From Triatoma infestans (taxonomy: Eukaryota; Arthropoda; Insecta; Hemiptera; Reduviidae): a DNA stretch of 64,000 nt. The stretch spans positions 62,001 through 126,000 of the forward strand of contig JAAEAF010003361.1 in assembly GCA_011037195.1 (NCBI GenBank), given 5' to 3'. A model generated the notes under the pieces. It was not told where the DNA came from. It searched no databases and saw only the letters and a list, made by a program, of their open reading frames with translations. A program made the position numbers and the translations under genes. Shown here piece by piece: positions 51,666 to 63,299 of the stretch (its first letter is position 1; each line of letters opens with the position of its first letter).

Positions 51666-53925
51666 ACAATATATTTGATTTTATTAAACCTTGAGGGAAT
51701 ATGTCATTTCCACATCATTAATCAAATAACTATTCTGTATTTACTCAATAACTATCAGCAAGTTGGTAATAATAAAATACGTTTCCATTACATGGTCACT
51801 AAGTTAATAACAATATATAATTATATATCTACATCTCAAAAATAATATATATGCCTAAAGTGTAGATCAATCCACTCACATTTTACATATTTATCCAACT
51901 TGGAACAAAGAAATTTATTAATACTTGGTTACAGTATCTGCTATCACAATATATTGCTAAAAAAAACAACAATATATCGCTAATTTTTACTTCATTTAAA
52001 AGATTTGTAAAAATAATAAAGACTGGCATTTTTGCTAAAGGCGCGTGAAATAATTATTGCAAAGTAACTGTAATTTACAATTGGACCAGCTGTAGTTTAT
52101 TTCCTCTTTCTTTGTTTGTTTATTTTCTCTTATTTATATAAGAAGAACAAATCAAACATTAGAAATAGAGTTATTACTGAAATACATGTTCTGAGTTCCT
52201 TGGGTTTAAAAAGTAGTTTGGAGAAATTGATCTCTCACTTTCTCTATCTGAATGTGTTTTGCGCGCTCATGTATGTAGGTTTACATTATGTATGTTTGCT
52301 ACTATATACGGTATTATTTATATGTTATATTGTGAACAGCATCACACAAAATGATAAATCTCATGAAGCTAATCTGTTTGCATAACTTCAGCGGAGCTGA
52401 TGGGATGGTTTTAAATCTCTCTTTACTTTACTCTTAAATTACTCTTTACTGATGGGATGGTTTTATATTATCACGTTACTTTGGAAATAATTTTCTTACA
52501 CTATATACTTTTAGTCTATCACTTTTATTAGAAACTTTTTTTTTTATGGGTTCGGGAGGGGTGTTGTCGTAACGTTCCGCTACCCTCAATAAATGTTAAT
52601 TTCAGTATATTAGAAAATGAATATATTTGCTAAAATACGGAGTTTGAATCAATTACGTGAACGTTTCTAGACTTTTCACTTTTCATGGAATCTGTTTTAC
52701 GATATTATTAACGGTTCTGGGGAAGCTAGGAGGCTATTTTTNNNNNNNNNNNNNNNNNNNNATTTGATTTCCGGCTTTTAAATTTGCCAATTCTCGTCGC
52801 TCCAGGGATTGGAAAATCTGAAAACAATTTAATAATCGGAAATGGCATACGGGTGAAGTGAAATCTGATAAAGTAAAAAATAGCCTGTAGAATGCGCTGG
52901 GGAATGATTAAAGTAACATTTGTATTTACTTGTACCTGGACTTATCGACAATTTACTTGACACTTAACGAATTGTATTTACCTCTGTCCAAGACCCAAGA
53001 CATATAGTAGCATTTTTTGTAATATACACCCAGTAAAATCCACAGATTAGTTTACTGGCTTTTTGTCGAAGACTTGTCATATTCTCTTAATGTCTTTGCA
53101 AATACAAAAACATGTAATCACTGATATTTCCGTCGTTCAAAGGAAAAATTACACTGAAATTCATAACAAATTATTTCTCTTGCAGCAATAATTTTCAATA
53201 ATCCGTGATATATTTTTTTTTTATCTCGGAAATTTATCCGTATCTCTTATTTCTGATATACAATTTATTAAATGTGCTCTTTAATGGTGAATTGTCTGTC
53301 AAATTTTTGCTTTTGCAGACCAAAAGTCTAATAACTAAAACACCGGATGCGTTTTAATTAAAATAATAAATATACTTACAACCATAACACTTGCTATTTA
53401 TTTTATATAATGAATTGTTTGTTTGTTTTTGTGTTTATTATTTGTAAATGAGAAGTAGCATTTTAAAACAAAGTTCTTCCCTAAAGATTTTCCATCTTCT
53501 GTCGTATTTTCTTACTTCACTCACTGTTTATTTCCATACAGATTTCATTGGTGAATATTTTTTTGTCATGAATAAAATTCTCTCTCTCAAAATTTATTCT
53601 CTCTGATAAACAATACAGTCATGGACCAGAAATAGAAACATATATGTGGTAATATAAACTAAAAAAAAAAATGCAAAGTATATAAACAGAAGTATAAAAA
53701 ATCCTAACATTACTTTAAAATTTAGTCATTTTTGTGTTTCCTAGGAAATAATGTTCTATTTGCTAGTTAAGATATAAAAAAAAAAAATCTGTGAATATTC
53801 ACGACTTGCCTCTTATCTGCAAATTTAGATAATTCGGATTTATTTACACAGGTATTAATGCAGTTACAAATTTCACATAATACTGAAAATGTCTACAGTT
53901 TTTGCCAATATTTAGGCAAAAAGAA
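51666..53925. other. Intergenic, contains an assembly gap
   Basis: AT-rich DNA without a supported gene. Bases 52742-52761 are N, so continuity across that point is not proven. The open frame at 52116-52385 encodes a hydrophobic peptide with no recognisable family. Confidence 0.6.
52742..52761. other. Assembly gap (20 N)
   Basis: A run of 20 unknown bases, probably a gap of unknown true length. Confidence 0.99.
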
Positions 53926-53929
53926 TCGT

Positions 53930-54175
53930 GCTTGCTTTGAATCGATCGAGTCTTCAAACTCGAAATTTTGCCAACACATTAAATTTCTATTAAATATTAT
54001 ATAGATGATGGAATCGTATATAATATATCAGATATATATCAGTTTAAAGAAATTTACGTAGCCGTTTTCGAGGAAATTCCAAAAAAAAAACAACTAAAAA
54101 ACCTATTCAGTAAAGTCTCCCTTCCAGTTGACCGAATTTCTTCAAATTTTATATATTTTTGTTTTGCTAATATCT
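53930..54175 (+). repeat. Modular repeat family fragment
   Basis: Carries TAGCCGTTTTCGAGGAAATT, ACCTATTCAGTAAAGTCTCC, CTTCCAGTTGACCGAATTTC and TTCTTCAAA in plus orientation. Confidence 0.65.
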
Positions 54176-54727
54176 TAAAAGTAATCATATGAATTTATTT
54201 TCCAACTCTTAGCTGAAATAAGGCGAAGAAAATGTAATCTAATTAGAAGAAAGAAAATTAGAATCCAATCGGAAACAGGGAAGCCAGAAAAAGACTACTA
54301 GTGACAACGATCATATAAACATCACTAGGGTAAATTCAAAATGCTTCAAATTTCTGCCAGCAACATGTCTATATCACTATGCAATTAACTAAGTAAACTG
54401 ATATTATGCTTGATTAATTATTAATAAAAATGAAACCCACTATTAATATTTAGAATAAAGATGAGTGCAATTAAATTCAAAACTGATTACTTAGTTAAAA
54501 CTTAATGTTAAACTCAGTATGAAAAGTTTTAGTTGCATTTATCCTATATAGACTCAAAATTTGGCTTTCTGAATGCAATTTAGTTCACTCTGATTTCAGA
54601 TTTTGTATATGTATATATCATTTTGATCAGACCTTTTCCGTAAAAAAAAATGTAAAAACCTTGTTCGCAAAATAATGTAACGTCTAATAATGTGTGAATA
54701 ATATATACTTTTTTCTGGATTTTTTTT

Positions 54728-54775
54728 TAAGATGCACAACAGCTATGGTCCTTTGCACCTGTTTCTAATTTGTAA
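54728..54775 (-). mobile_element. Retroelement 3' tail related to the SINE/LINE tails
   Basis: On the minus strand it reads GGACCATAGCTGTTGTGCATC followed by TTAAAAAAAAA. It resembles both the family-1 SINE end and the LINE end at about 63310. The rest of the body is not identified. Confidence 0.5.
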
Positions 54776-55404
54776 GGACTCATCCGGGATGTATATCCAT
54801 ACCCACCAGTCTAACAATTTCTACAGCATACCCACAATCTAGGTCTAATCATATTCCTCTACTCCCTTATATCACTTATAAAATAAATACCTATACACAA
54901 GACACCAGCAAACAGCTAAACACATACATATGTACAGCTAGTTTCACAACAAATGAAATAGCTGAACCTCCCTAAGATATTCGAAAGTCTTATTGATAAA
55001 TATATACTTATATAATACTTATAATTATATAATAATTATTGATAATCACGACATTCACTTATGGAAACTATAAATTTTTAAAAATTTAATTATGCAATAA
55101 AGGGGTTTATGCATATTACAAAATAGAAATAACATCATCCTAGAAAAAAAAAAATTTCTATCTTTTTTTGTATAGCAAATTAATTAGTTCATTTTAATGA
55201 ATGGATCCTTAGGCCCAGCCTCTGTGAGCCTGGGAATCTATTGTGGCATATTAAGTTCTCAATTAATTTGTTTTCTGTAAACTTTAGTGATTCTTGATGA
55301 AAATATCAAGTTTAAAATTGCTGCGTTCATTCAGTTAGGTGTTCACCCACAAACACATATCAGCAAACATTCGATTGATCACTAAAATATATTTACATAC
55401 CCTC

Positions 55405-55650
55405 ATTGTGGTAAGAGGAAGTATTCTGATCTGGTCAAATTGAGTTGTCACCGGAAATATTTTTTAGGACCTCTGATTATGTACAAAAGTTTTTTGTCTA
55501 TGGTTTGTGTGTGTATGTGTGTATGTGTCCACCCAAACGAAACACAGAAACATTGCATCTGACACGAATGTTTCTGTAGATTAACCGGCAGTGCGACTTT
55601 ATCAAGTGTTTTTTTCCAATTTTCTTAAAATTTCGCATCATCTATATATT
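55405..55650 (-). repeat. Modular repeat family, terminal half, with a GT microsatellite
   Basis: GAGGAAGTATTCTGATCTGG, TGAGTTGTCACCGGAAATAT, GGTTTGTGTGTGTATGTGTG and GCATCTGACACGAATGTTTC follow the family order in minus orientation. Confidence 0.72.
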
Positions 55651-55684
55651 ACACACACCAAATATCTACACGTTGCGTAGACGC

Positions 55685-55842
55685 TGCATTGTGAAATTAG
55701 GGAGCTACTGAAAGAAGGAAACCATGTAACGAAAGCCAGAACTTAATGGCGTGGGATAGGAATACGGCGTGTTTACCACACAATAAAAGTCGCTTTTTGG
55801 CAAGTCTTGGGCTTTCATGGGCAGTTACGCCATAGGTATTAT
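55685..55842 (+). mobile_element. SINE-like dispersed repeat (family C), copy 2
   Basis: Homologous to 20790-20965 and best conserved at the 3' end (GGCAAGTCTTGGGCTTTCATG, then ACGCCATAGGT). The head is not recognisable here, so it may be a 5'-truncated retrocopy. No coding capacity. Confidence 0.6.
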
Positions 55843-56299
55843 ACATTCATAGATACTTTCACTTTACCAGTTTAGGTTTATCAATTTTCTTGTGGGTTTG
55901 AATCAGTATAGGACGGTTGGTGATGTGTTCAGTGCAGCATATCTGGGTAGGTATGAACGCGAGTTCCGGACAGTCAGTGCCCGAGGGTAAAAAAAAAAAC
56001 TATTTGAAAAATATTTTTGTATGAACATTTTTTTTTTAAAGATTTGGCGGAAATGCAACCTTAAGTTTTCCTTTAGTACCGGTTATATACGGTACTATGC
56101 AATATATATTATTTTATTTGCAACCTTATTTCGCAAAAATTGATTTTAGGGAGTTCTGAGTATTCTGGGACAATAGATTTCTAGTATTACAGAGCTATTG
56201 ATGTAGCATTGTTTTCTAGATTACAATGTAATCACATTCTGACATTATCTGTCATGTGCTAAGAACCAGCGTGTACCCATACCACCACCACAATATTAC

Positions 56300-57185
56300 T
56301 TTCTCTTACTAATAGTAACAAGAAGTATTGCGATCGTACCAGATTTACGGAATTGAGTTTTCACCGGAAATACACGTTTTGTGGTCTCCTGAGTCCAAAA
56401 AAAAGTGGCTTTCAGAAAACGTTCTGTATGTCTATCTAAGTGTAAACAGTATATCTCAAAAACGAAAAATCGCAGTAAGCTCAAACTTGTTATTCCGTTT
56501 ATCAGACACAAAGATTTCGGGCAAAATCCATCGACCGAAAGTACCATTTTACTGATTTTTTTTTTCAGTTCGATTATCTTTAAACTTCGTACGTCACTAC
56601 AGAGTTAGAACTTTTATTTGACACATTTTTCCGGAAAAATTTTCAACTTATTAACTTTTGGGAGAGGGAGGTTAAAGTAAAGTAATGCCTATTTTTCAGG
56701 CGGGCTTAACGTCCAATTACCAAATTAGGTGTCATGGACGGGGGCGGAAGCACCTACTTTCCTGTTAACATTTTTCATACCAATATAAAATTTAGCAGTT
56801 AAACGCGGGACTCGAACTGGGGTCTTCCCACTTACAAGTCCATGCTCATAACCACTACACCAACAACCGCCCCGGAGAGGGAGGTTAAGTTTTCTCTTAA
56901 AGTGCCATTTGAGTTTATTACACAATTCTTTCATCTAAATATTATTAATCAGAATTCATTGTTGTGTTAAAATCCCGAATTAGAAGAAAACCAGATGACC
57001 GGAATTGCATTTGTCCTGAAACGTATTTTTCAGTTTTGTTTTTTTATTTTTCTATTTCTTTAAATAATTGATAACGATTTTCTTTAAACTAATTGTGTGA
57101 AATACACATTACAAAGAGCTAAATTTTTATTTGAAACATTTATTGGTAAGGTCATTTTAGAGGGTTTTTGAAGGTTGGGTGGTTG
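56300..57185 (-). repeat. Modular repeat copy with a nested SINE
   Basis: It starts ACTTTCTCTTACTAATAGTA and AGTATTGCGATCGTACC, and carries GTTTTCACCGGAAATACACG, AAAATCCATCGACCGAAAGT and GGGAGAGGGAGGTTAA. After the SINE it resumes with GAGGGAGGTTAAGTTTTCTC and AAAGTGCCATTTGAG. Confidence 0.8.
56676..56873 (-). mobile_element. tRNA-derived SINE (family 2), complete, with perfect 15-bp target duplication
   Basis: GGAGAGGGAGGTTAA occurs at 56661-56675 and again at 56874-56888. On the minus strand the insert begins GGGGCGGTTGTTGGTGTAGT (A-box region), has the B box AGTTCGAGTCC, a body unlike family 1, and ends in a TTACTTTACTTT-like tail. It interrupts a modular repeat exactly at the duplicated bases. 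Confidence 0.9.
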
Positions 57186-57227
57186 GCTTATGTTTTCCTC
57201 TATGATTTTTCAATTTATTATATGCTA

Positions 57228-57480
57228 GGGTTATTTAATAATTAACGAGACAAATCGCTTTAGCTCATAAACATTTATTTAATCACTACAAAACTTTGGT
57301 TACATTTCAACATAGTCCCCAGCAATGTTTATACACTTGTCCCATCGTTCTTCTAATTTGTGTATGCCTCTGGTATAAAATTCTTTGGGTTGATCTCGAA
57401 GCCACTTTTGCACCTGATTTTTAACTTCTTCATTGTGTTGAAAATGTTTCCCACGTAGAGCCTCTTTAAGGGGATCCGGC
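57228..57480 (-). pseudogene. Mariner transposase C-terminal fragment and 3' end
   Basis: On the minus strand the frame reads LKEALRGKHFQHNEEVKNQV, QKWLRDQPKEFY, GIHKLEERWDKCINIAGDYVE, then TAA at 57300-57302. This is the C-terminus of mariner-family transposases (VxxWLxxQ..FY..GI.KL..RW.KCI...GDYVE). The catalytic part is absent. Past about 57480 the sequence changes abruptly to the modular repeat. The outer end near 57230 (GGGTTATTTAATAATTAACG) resembles a mariner terminal repeat. Confidence 0.85.
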
Positions 57481-58370
57481 AAGAAATTTTCGGCCAAAAA
57501 CCGTCAACCAGAAGTGACTTTGCATAGGAAGGGTTTTTTTTAATTTGTTACTCATTTTATAAGGAAGTATCGCGTGCAAAATTTCCGGAATTGAGTTTTT
57601 ACCAGGAATAAATGTTCTGTGGTCCCCTAATTACGAAAAAATGTTTTTATCAAATGGTGTGTGTGTGTGAACAAAATATCTCAAAAACGAAGTTACAAGA
57701 AGCGCAAACTTGATATTCCGTCCAGTTACTGCAATCGCATCTGACACGGAGGTTCTTGCGAAATACATTAATCGAAAGTGCAACTTTGTTAAATGGTGTT
57801 TTTGTTTTTTACTTTTTCGCGATTTTCTTTAAACTTTGTACACTATACTCATTTATAAACACCTATTGACACAACTTTATTTTTGGGAGGGTCCTGGGGA
57901 AAACACTAACGTTAGCTTTTCTCTAAAGTGCTAGTTCAATTCAATTTATGGTTCTATTGTTAATATAAATTAATATTATATAAGAGGCAATGCTGGAATT
58001 CCAAATTTTAAAAAAAAAATCGGCTAATAGGAAGTGTAAGTTTACAGAAGAGGTTTTTTGAGTTTTTTGGAATTATTTGTAATATGACTGTAACAATTTA
58101 TTTTAAACTTATGTGCACAGATGTAAACCTATAATTTTATTTGATTACAATTTTAGATAGTTTTCGGAATTTGTTACATTGCACATATATTGGGTTTAGT
58201 TGTGTGTTATTGGAGCCTAACTGCTTCGGTTAGTAGGTTGGCACTTGTCGCTCTGCCACCTCTAAATTTGAAGTACAAGGAAAATTCTATCATTTTATAT
58301 ATAATTGTATTAACAGGAGTAAGAGAAAGTTGTGTGAGTGTTTCACACCTGATTTTTTTTTCTCAGTTTT
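57481..58370 (-). repeat. Modular repeat family copy, long, minus orientation
   Basis: A fragment AAACCGTCAACCAGAAGTGA is followed by a nearly complete copy: GGAAGTATCGCG, TGTGGTCCCCTAATTACG, GT microsatellite, AATATCTCAAAAACGAAG, TTCGCGATTTTCTTTAAACT, and the end GGAGTAAGAGAAAGTTGTG with GAGTGTTTCACACCTGATT. Confidence 0.82.
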
Positions 58371-58849
58371 CTCTGAGTTTATCGAAAGATTGCTCCAAGA
58401 TCTTATTTTAAATTTACCTACCAATATATAGGCTTATCACTTTTATTTGAAACCTTTCTTTCGTAAAAATTTATTTTACCAAAATCTGTTATATGGGAGC
58501 TGAGATTTTAGGCTCCACTCAAAAATGTATTTCAGAATTATTACTGTTCCATCTCTAATATTTTACTATAAATTTCTGAGAAAATTTATTAATTAGATTG
58601 TGAAAATAACACTAAACGATTTTAAATGATTTTCGCAGCACTGCCAACATTATATTTTTAATATTTCAGGTAAAATTTCGAACTTTTAAGGTTGAATTAC
58701 AATACAGCACAGAAGAAAAAGTATTTGTTTACGTTAATATTGAAGCAATGATGAAGTTCTGTGCAATATTGAAATAGGGAATGAAGTGTAACGAACGGCA
58801 TTGATAAAGACCCACCTCCTAACGTTATTACTGGGTGTTTCACACATAC

Positions 58850-59700
58850 ACATGAAAAAAGAAAAGGCAATAAGGGGGTAAGATACTTAGAGTGAGAAGT
58901 TTGTAAAGCATGTATTTGCATGATCGGTTGTAGCGGCCAACGTTACAGGGAAGTTATTAATGATGGTCCCGTCTGAAGGGAGTTTTGAAGTTGGTGGAAA
59001 AAGAGAAGAAGGTGGTTTTAAGATAGTTCGTTATATAGGAAGTGGGGAAGGGTGTAGGGTGTCTAAAGAGAGGAGAGATGCTCCCACAGTGCAATGAGAG
59101 GGTGTCTTTATTTTTCCCATTCTATTGTAGGCTAATAATACACGATTCCCACAACCTGTATACTTGGCTATCACTTGTCCAGCACCCTAGGCCGTGCCAC
59201 CATTGCAAATCTCTCATCCTTTTGTAGAAGTTTACAAGAAGAGGGCCCAAGTCTCTAACGTAAATCCATGGGCCGGACATTCCGGTTTGCAGTTCTCACA
59301 CTGGCCCCCTCCCTCTTAGAATAAAGATTACACACATCTACTGCCTACACTTTCAATTACCTGTTACTAGAATAAAATAACTCTTCTTCTTATACCCTTT
59401 ATTTACACTTCATATGTATTTCTTTTCCCGAAGAAATAACACTTACTTAATTATTGAATTCAAATTCTCACTTTATATTATAAAATATTTTAAAACACAC
59501 CAATTTGATACAATTTAATTAACAAATTTTCTTTAAAATTGCTATCTTTACTTAGGCTGGCCATAAAAAAAAAAGGTGATAAGGGTTATACTTACATAGC
59601 TGAGCGGACTTGTGTGGGGCGCCCTCAGGCTTAACCATAAAGCTTGCAACAGAAGTTTAAATTTAAAACTAACTGGCAGCTCCAGAACGCTAATAAATAT
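58850..59700. other. Intergenic, unclassified
   Basis: 58850-59340 is less AT-rich and purine-rich on the plus strand. It has no coding domain that I recognise. It may be another old repeat. Confidence 0.45.
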
Positions 59701-60300
59701 TTGTTTCAGTAAAATGTTTCAAATAAAAGTGATACATTTTTATTCATGTAGTTAACATGTCAAGTTGGAAGAAAATCTTTGAAGCCTTTTTCGAGAAAAT
59801 GTCAAAAAACTCAAAGACCGTTTCTGTAAATCGCACTTCCGGTTAACCGATTTTCTTCTAATTTAGAATCCTAGCAATGCTTCTAAATGTATATTAATAT
59901 TATATAGATAGCATATCATATATTTTACTGATGTGGCATGTTAGAGGGAGGCTAAACGCTATTGTCCCCCCTCCCAGAACCCCCAAAAATCAATTTTCCT
60001 GGGAAAATGTTACATATAAAAATTATTGGACATTTATGTGTCTGATAGTATACGAAGTTTAAAGAAAATCGTTGGATCCATTCTCGAGAAAATCCCCCTA
60101 AAAAGCCCCGAAACCTATTCGGGGAAAATGGAATAATTCCCGTTAACCACGCCTGGAATTCTGGTAATACATTTAAAGGAAAATAATATTCAATAATAAG
60201 AGAATTATAATTATTTTTGTTGAAATTGCTTATGCTGCTGCTTATCCAGAAACCGGTTCCAAAATGAATTTTTTTAGAAAAATATTTCAAATATAAGGGC
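59700..60300 (+). repeat. Modular repeat family copy, plus orientation
   Basis: AAATGTTTCAAATAAAAGTG, GCACTTCCGGTTAACCGATT, TCAATTTTCCTGGGAAAATG and GTTTAAAGAAAATCGTTGGA occur in family order, with part of a second unit at the end. Confidence 0.78.
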
Positions 60301-60439
60301 CCCAGGACTGTTATGTGTTCCGATAAAATATTTTTTTTGTTAAATAAATCCGACAGCAGAAATCGAGTTTTAAGCGAGAACCGGATATTAAAGAGATCAT
60401 GACGTCGAGATCTATCTCTAAAATATTTGTTGCTGAGTA

Positions 60440-60551
60440 GTTATTTTTCGCAACAATAAAGTGTTGTTGAAAATAAATTATTGTTCATTTATTTTTCTCA
60501 GTTTTTATCTATGTAGTATGTAATATGTTAAATTCTGTCAATTTTTTTTTT

Positions 60552-60586
<35 letters not shown>

Positions 60587-61105
60587 GATAATCAGATATA
60601 GACAAAAGCTTCATTTTTATATATTAAAGAAAATATAATTCTTATTTTTCTTAATTGTCGCAAAAGTAGGGGAGAAAATAAATTTGTAGTTCACCTTGTT
60701 CTAAGGTTGGTTTTTATTTCAATCATTTCTGTATATTTAAAAGATTTAAGATTATATAACTTTCAATCAGCGAAACTATTTATTGTTGTTAATAATCGTA
60801 TATTTTTTTATTTTCTTTCTTTCTTTATTTATTTTTTAATTGTATCATCAGTTTTTTCCTAATATTTATCACAAAACTTTTTTAAGGAAAATTTTTTTTT
60901 TTTTTTTTATTCTTCATTAGTTGCTTTTCCTAGCAACTACTTCATTTTTCTATGGGCATTCGAAGAAGAGTTTCTTTTAAAGCACTGACAACTTTAATCC
61001 ACTATGCTCAGTACTTTTTCCTCTCAGTAAGTCGTAAAATCCAATCGGAAATTCTGTAAATAATATTTTTTATTATTATTATTATTATTGCTGTAATTGC
61101 AACTG
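60440..61105. other. T-rich low-complexity stretch
   Basis: Several long T runs, the longest about 60541-60584 with one G and no other break, plus CTTT repeats. No gene. Confidence 0.7.
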
Positions 61106-61929
61106 TCTAATGTACTTATCTTATCTGTACGACTTTTTCTTACTGTATTTCTCATTGCTTGACAAATTTTTCAAAATCGGAATTTTTACTTAATATAATT
61201 CCCATCAGGTGATGGAGGGAACGTGACTCTAAGAAGTGAGAAACCTAAAGCCTAAACTCTACCTTAAATAAATTCTATTGGAAAAAATATTATAAATAAA
61301 AGTTTTATCTATTTATAAGTGTAATTGGCATATTACTATAATCCGTTTTTATGAACATTGTAAATTTAAAAAAAAATTTAACTCAACTCAGCTACTTATT
61401 TTGGGTTTGTGGTTTAAAAGTATTTGCGTCAATTTTTCATTCCGCATAGATTCCGGTGCTCAATGCAAGTTCTAACTTAGTAAATGCAAACATTTTTAAT
61501 TATATTCCGTTGATAGGGCGGAACTACTGTTCTACAAATTTATTATAGAATATTTAATTAAAACAATAACCAAAATCGAATAGTTATTTCCCAATACCCT
61601 AAATTCCCATTGTATTCAAACAACACAATAATATTATTTGTCCAGTGTAATTCTTTATGTCCATTAGAATCAAATAACAAACTATTAGTTCCACTAGTTG
61701 TTATTGAATTTTAAATTTGTGGGGAACATAGTTGTATGAAATAAGAATTATACTTACGTTTAAAAAAAAATCACTTTAAAAAACTAGTGTTAGGGCAGTT
61801 GCAGGTGTATGGCTAGTTTTTTTGTTACTATCGAAGCTATCCTCTAATAATGCGCACCACCTCTATTTTCTATTATTACATTATTCTTTTTTTATATACA
61901 ATAAGGGGGGATAGAAAAAAGTAGAAAAA

Positions 61930-62400
61930 ATAATTTTTGAAGTAACACTCATGCGAATAGTTTGATATTTGTTTAATTAAATATTTCAAAAACGAAAAAA
62001 TCCCAAGTACTACAAACTCGGTATTCCGTTTTGGTATTATTACCGAATCTAGCACAAAGGTTTCACGCAAAATCCATTAACCGGAAGTTTCTTTACTGAA
62101 AGTATTTTTTTTCTTGTGTTTCTTTGCGATGATTTTTTTTTTTAAACTTCGTAGATTATCTAATCTATCTTCGTAAATATCTATCACTTATATTTGAAGC
62201 ATTTTCCCGGAAAAATTGATTTTTGGGGATGTTCTGGAGGGACAGTGACGTTAAGCTTTCCTCTAAAATACCACTTCAGAGTTCAGTGTTTGGTTCCATC
62301 TCCTACTAATAGAATTCCAATTTGAAGAAAATCGGTTAACCGGAAATGTGGCTGGCTCTACAGAATAAGTTTTTTAGTTTTTCTGGAATTTGCCCATGGC
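61930..62400 (-). repeat. Modular repeat family copy, minus orientation
   Basis: CGAAAAAATCCCAAGTACTA, ATCCATTAACCGGAAGTTTC, GCATTTTCCCGGAAAAATTG, TTAAGCTTTCCTCTAAAATA and AATTTGAAGAAAATCGGTTA in family order. Confidence 0.78.
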
Positions 62401-62549
62401 CCGTATATCCAGACAGCAAAACCTTATTACTATGAGGATGTCCAAGTAATCCCACAGCAATCTCGAGTTGACCTGATACGAGCTGATAGCTCAGAGTTAT
62501 GTACCCCTCGTCTTTTTATCTCAGTGGCGCAGATAACGATTGCGACTTT

Positions 62550-62860
62550 TGGAGTGTAGGAATGTTAAAGAAAATCACTGAATACGTTTTCAAGAAAATC
62601 GTAGGGGGAAAAAAAAAGCGGTAAAGAGTCATACTATCTGGTTGACGGATTCTGACCGGAACCTTGGTTTTGCCCCGCAATAGTGTCCAAAAAAATTTCT
62701 CGTTTTTGAAATACTTGGATCACACTCTCACACGGAACATTCGTTAAAGACTTTTTTTTTCGGTAAACTGCATTGATTTCCTTGTATAACTTGATTTTCG
62801 GTAAAACTGCATTTCGAAAATATAACATTTGTAATACTTCCATTTAATACTTACTTAACT
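62550..62860 (+). repeat. Modular repeat family fragment
   Basis: TTTTCAAGAAAATCGTAGGG, TATCTGGTTGACGGATTCTG and GCATTTCGAAAATATAACAT in plus orientation. Confidence 0.65.
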
Positions 62861-63299
62861 GAGTCTGTATAAAACTAACTTTATAATAAGTTAAGTAACA
62901 AAAAAAAAAAATGTAATGTAACAAGTGTAATTAAGGAATATTACAATAACATAATGTTAAAAACAGACGTATGTTTAAGAAGGCATATATATTATCTGTC
63001 CCGAAACTTATGGCCAAATGAATAATTTTTTTTAAATCAAAGAGCAACATTCAGATAATTTTGTATGTATGTGTACATGTGTATATTTTATTACTCATAA
63101 AGATAAAATCTTACACAAGGATTTGGTTAAAGTTAAATCAATAGAAACGAAAGAAACTATTATAAAGATACAAATATCATCATGGTTCCAATATGTAAGA
63201 ACTTAAATAAACATATAAACTTAAATAAATACCTATATACAAGAGAACTTAATTAAACTTATGTCAACAATAGTAATAATAATAATAGTCTTCTTTTTT

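Noticed and set aside
59952..60290. 112-codon frame on the minus strand
   Set aside because: It lies wholly in a modular repeat copy, and other copies do not keep the frame.
36560..62860. CRISPR or satellite array
   Set aside because: The repeated units are dispersed, diverged and on both strands, without regular spacers. Tandem order is short and only within single copies.
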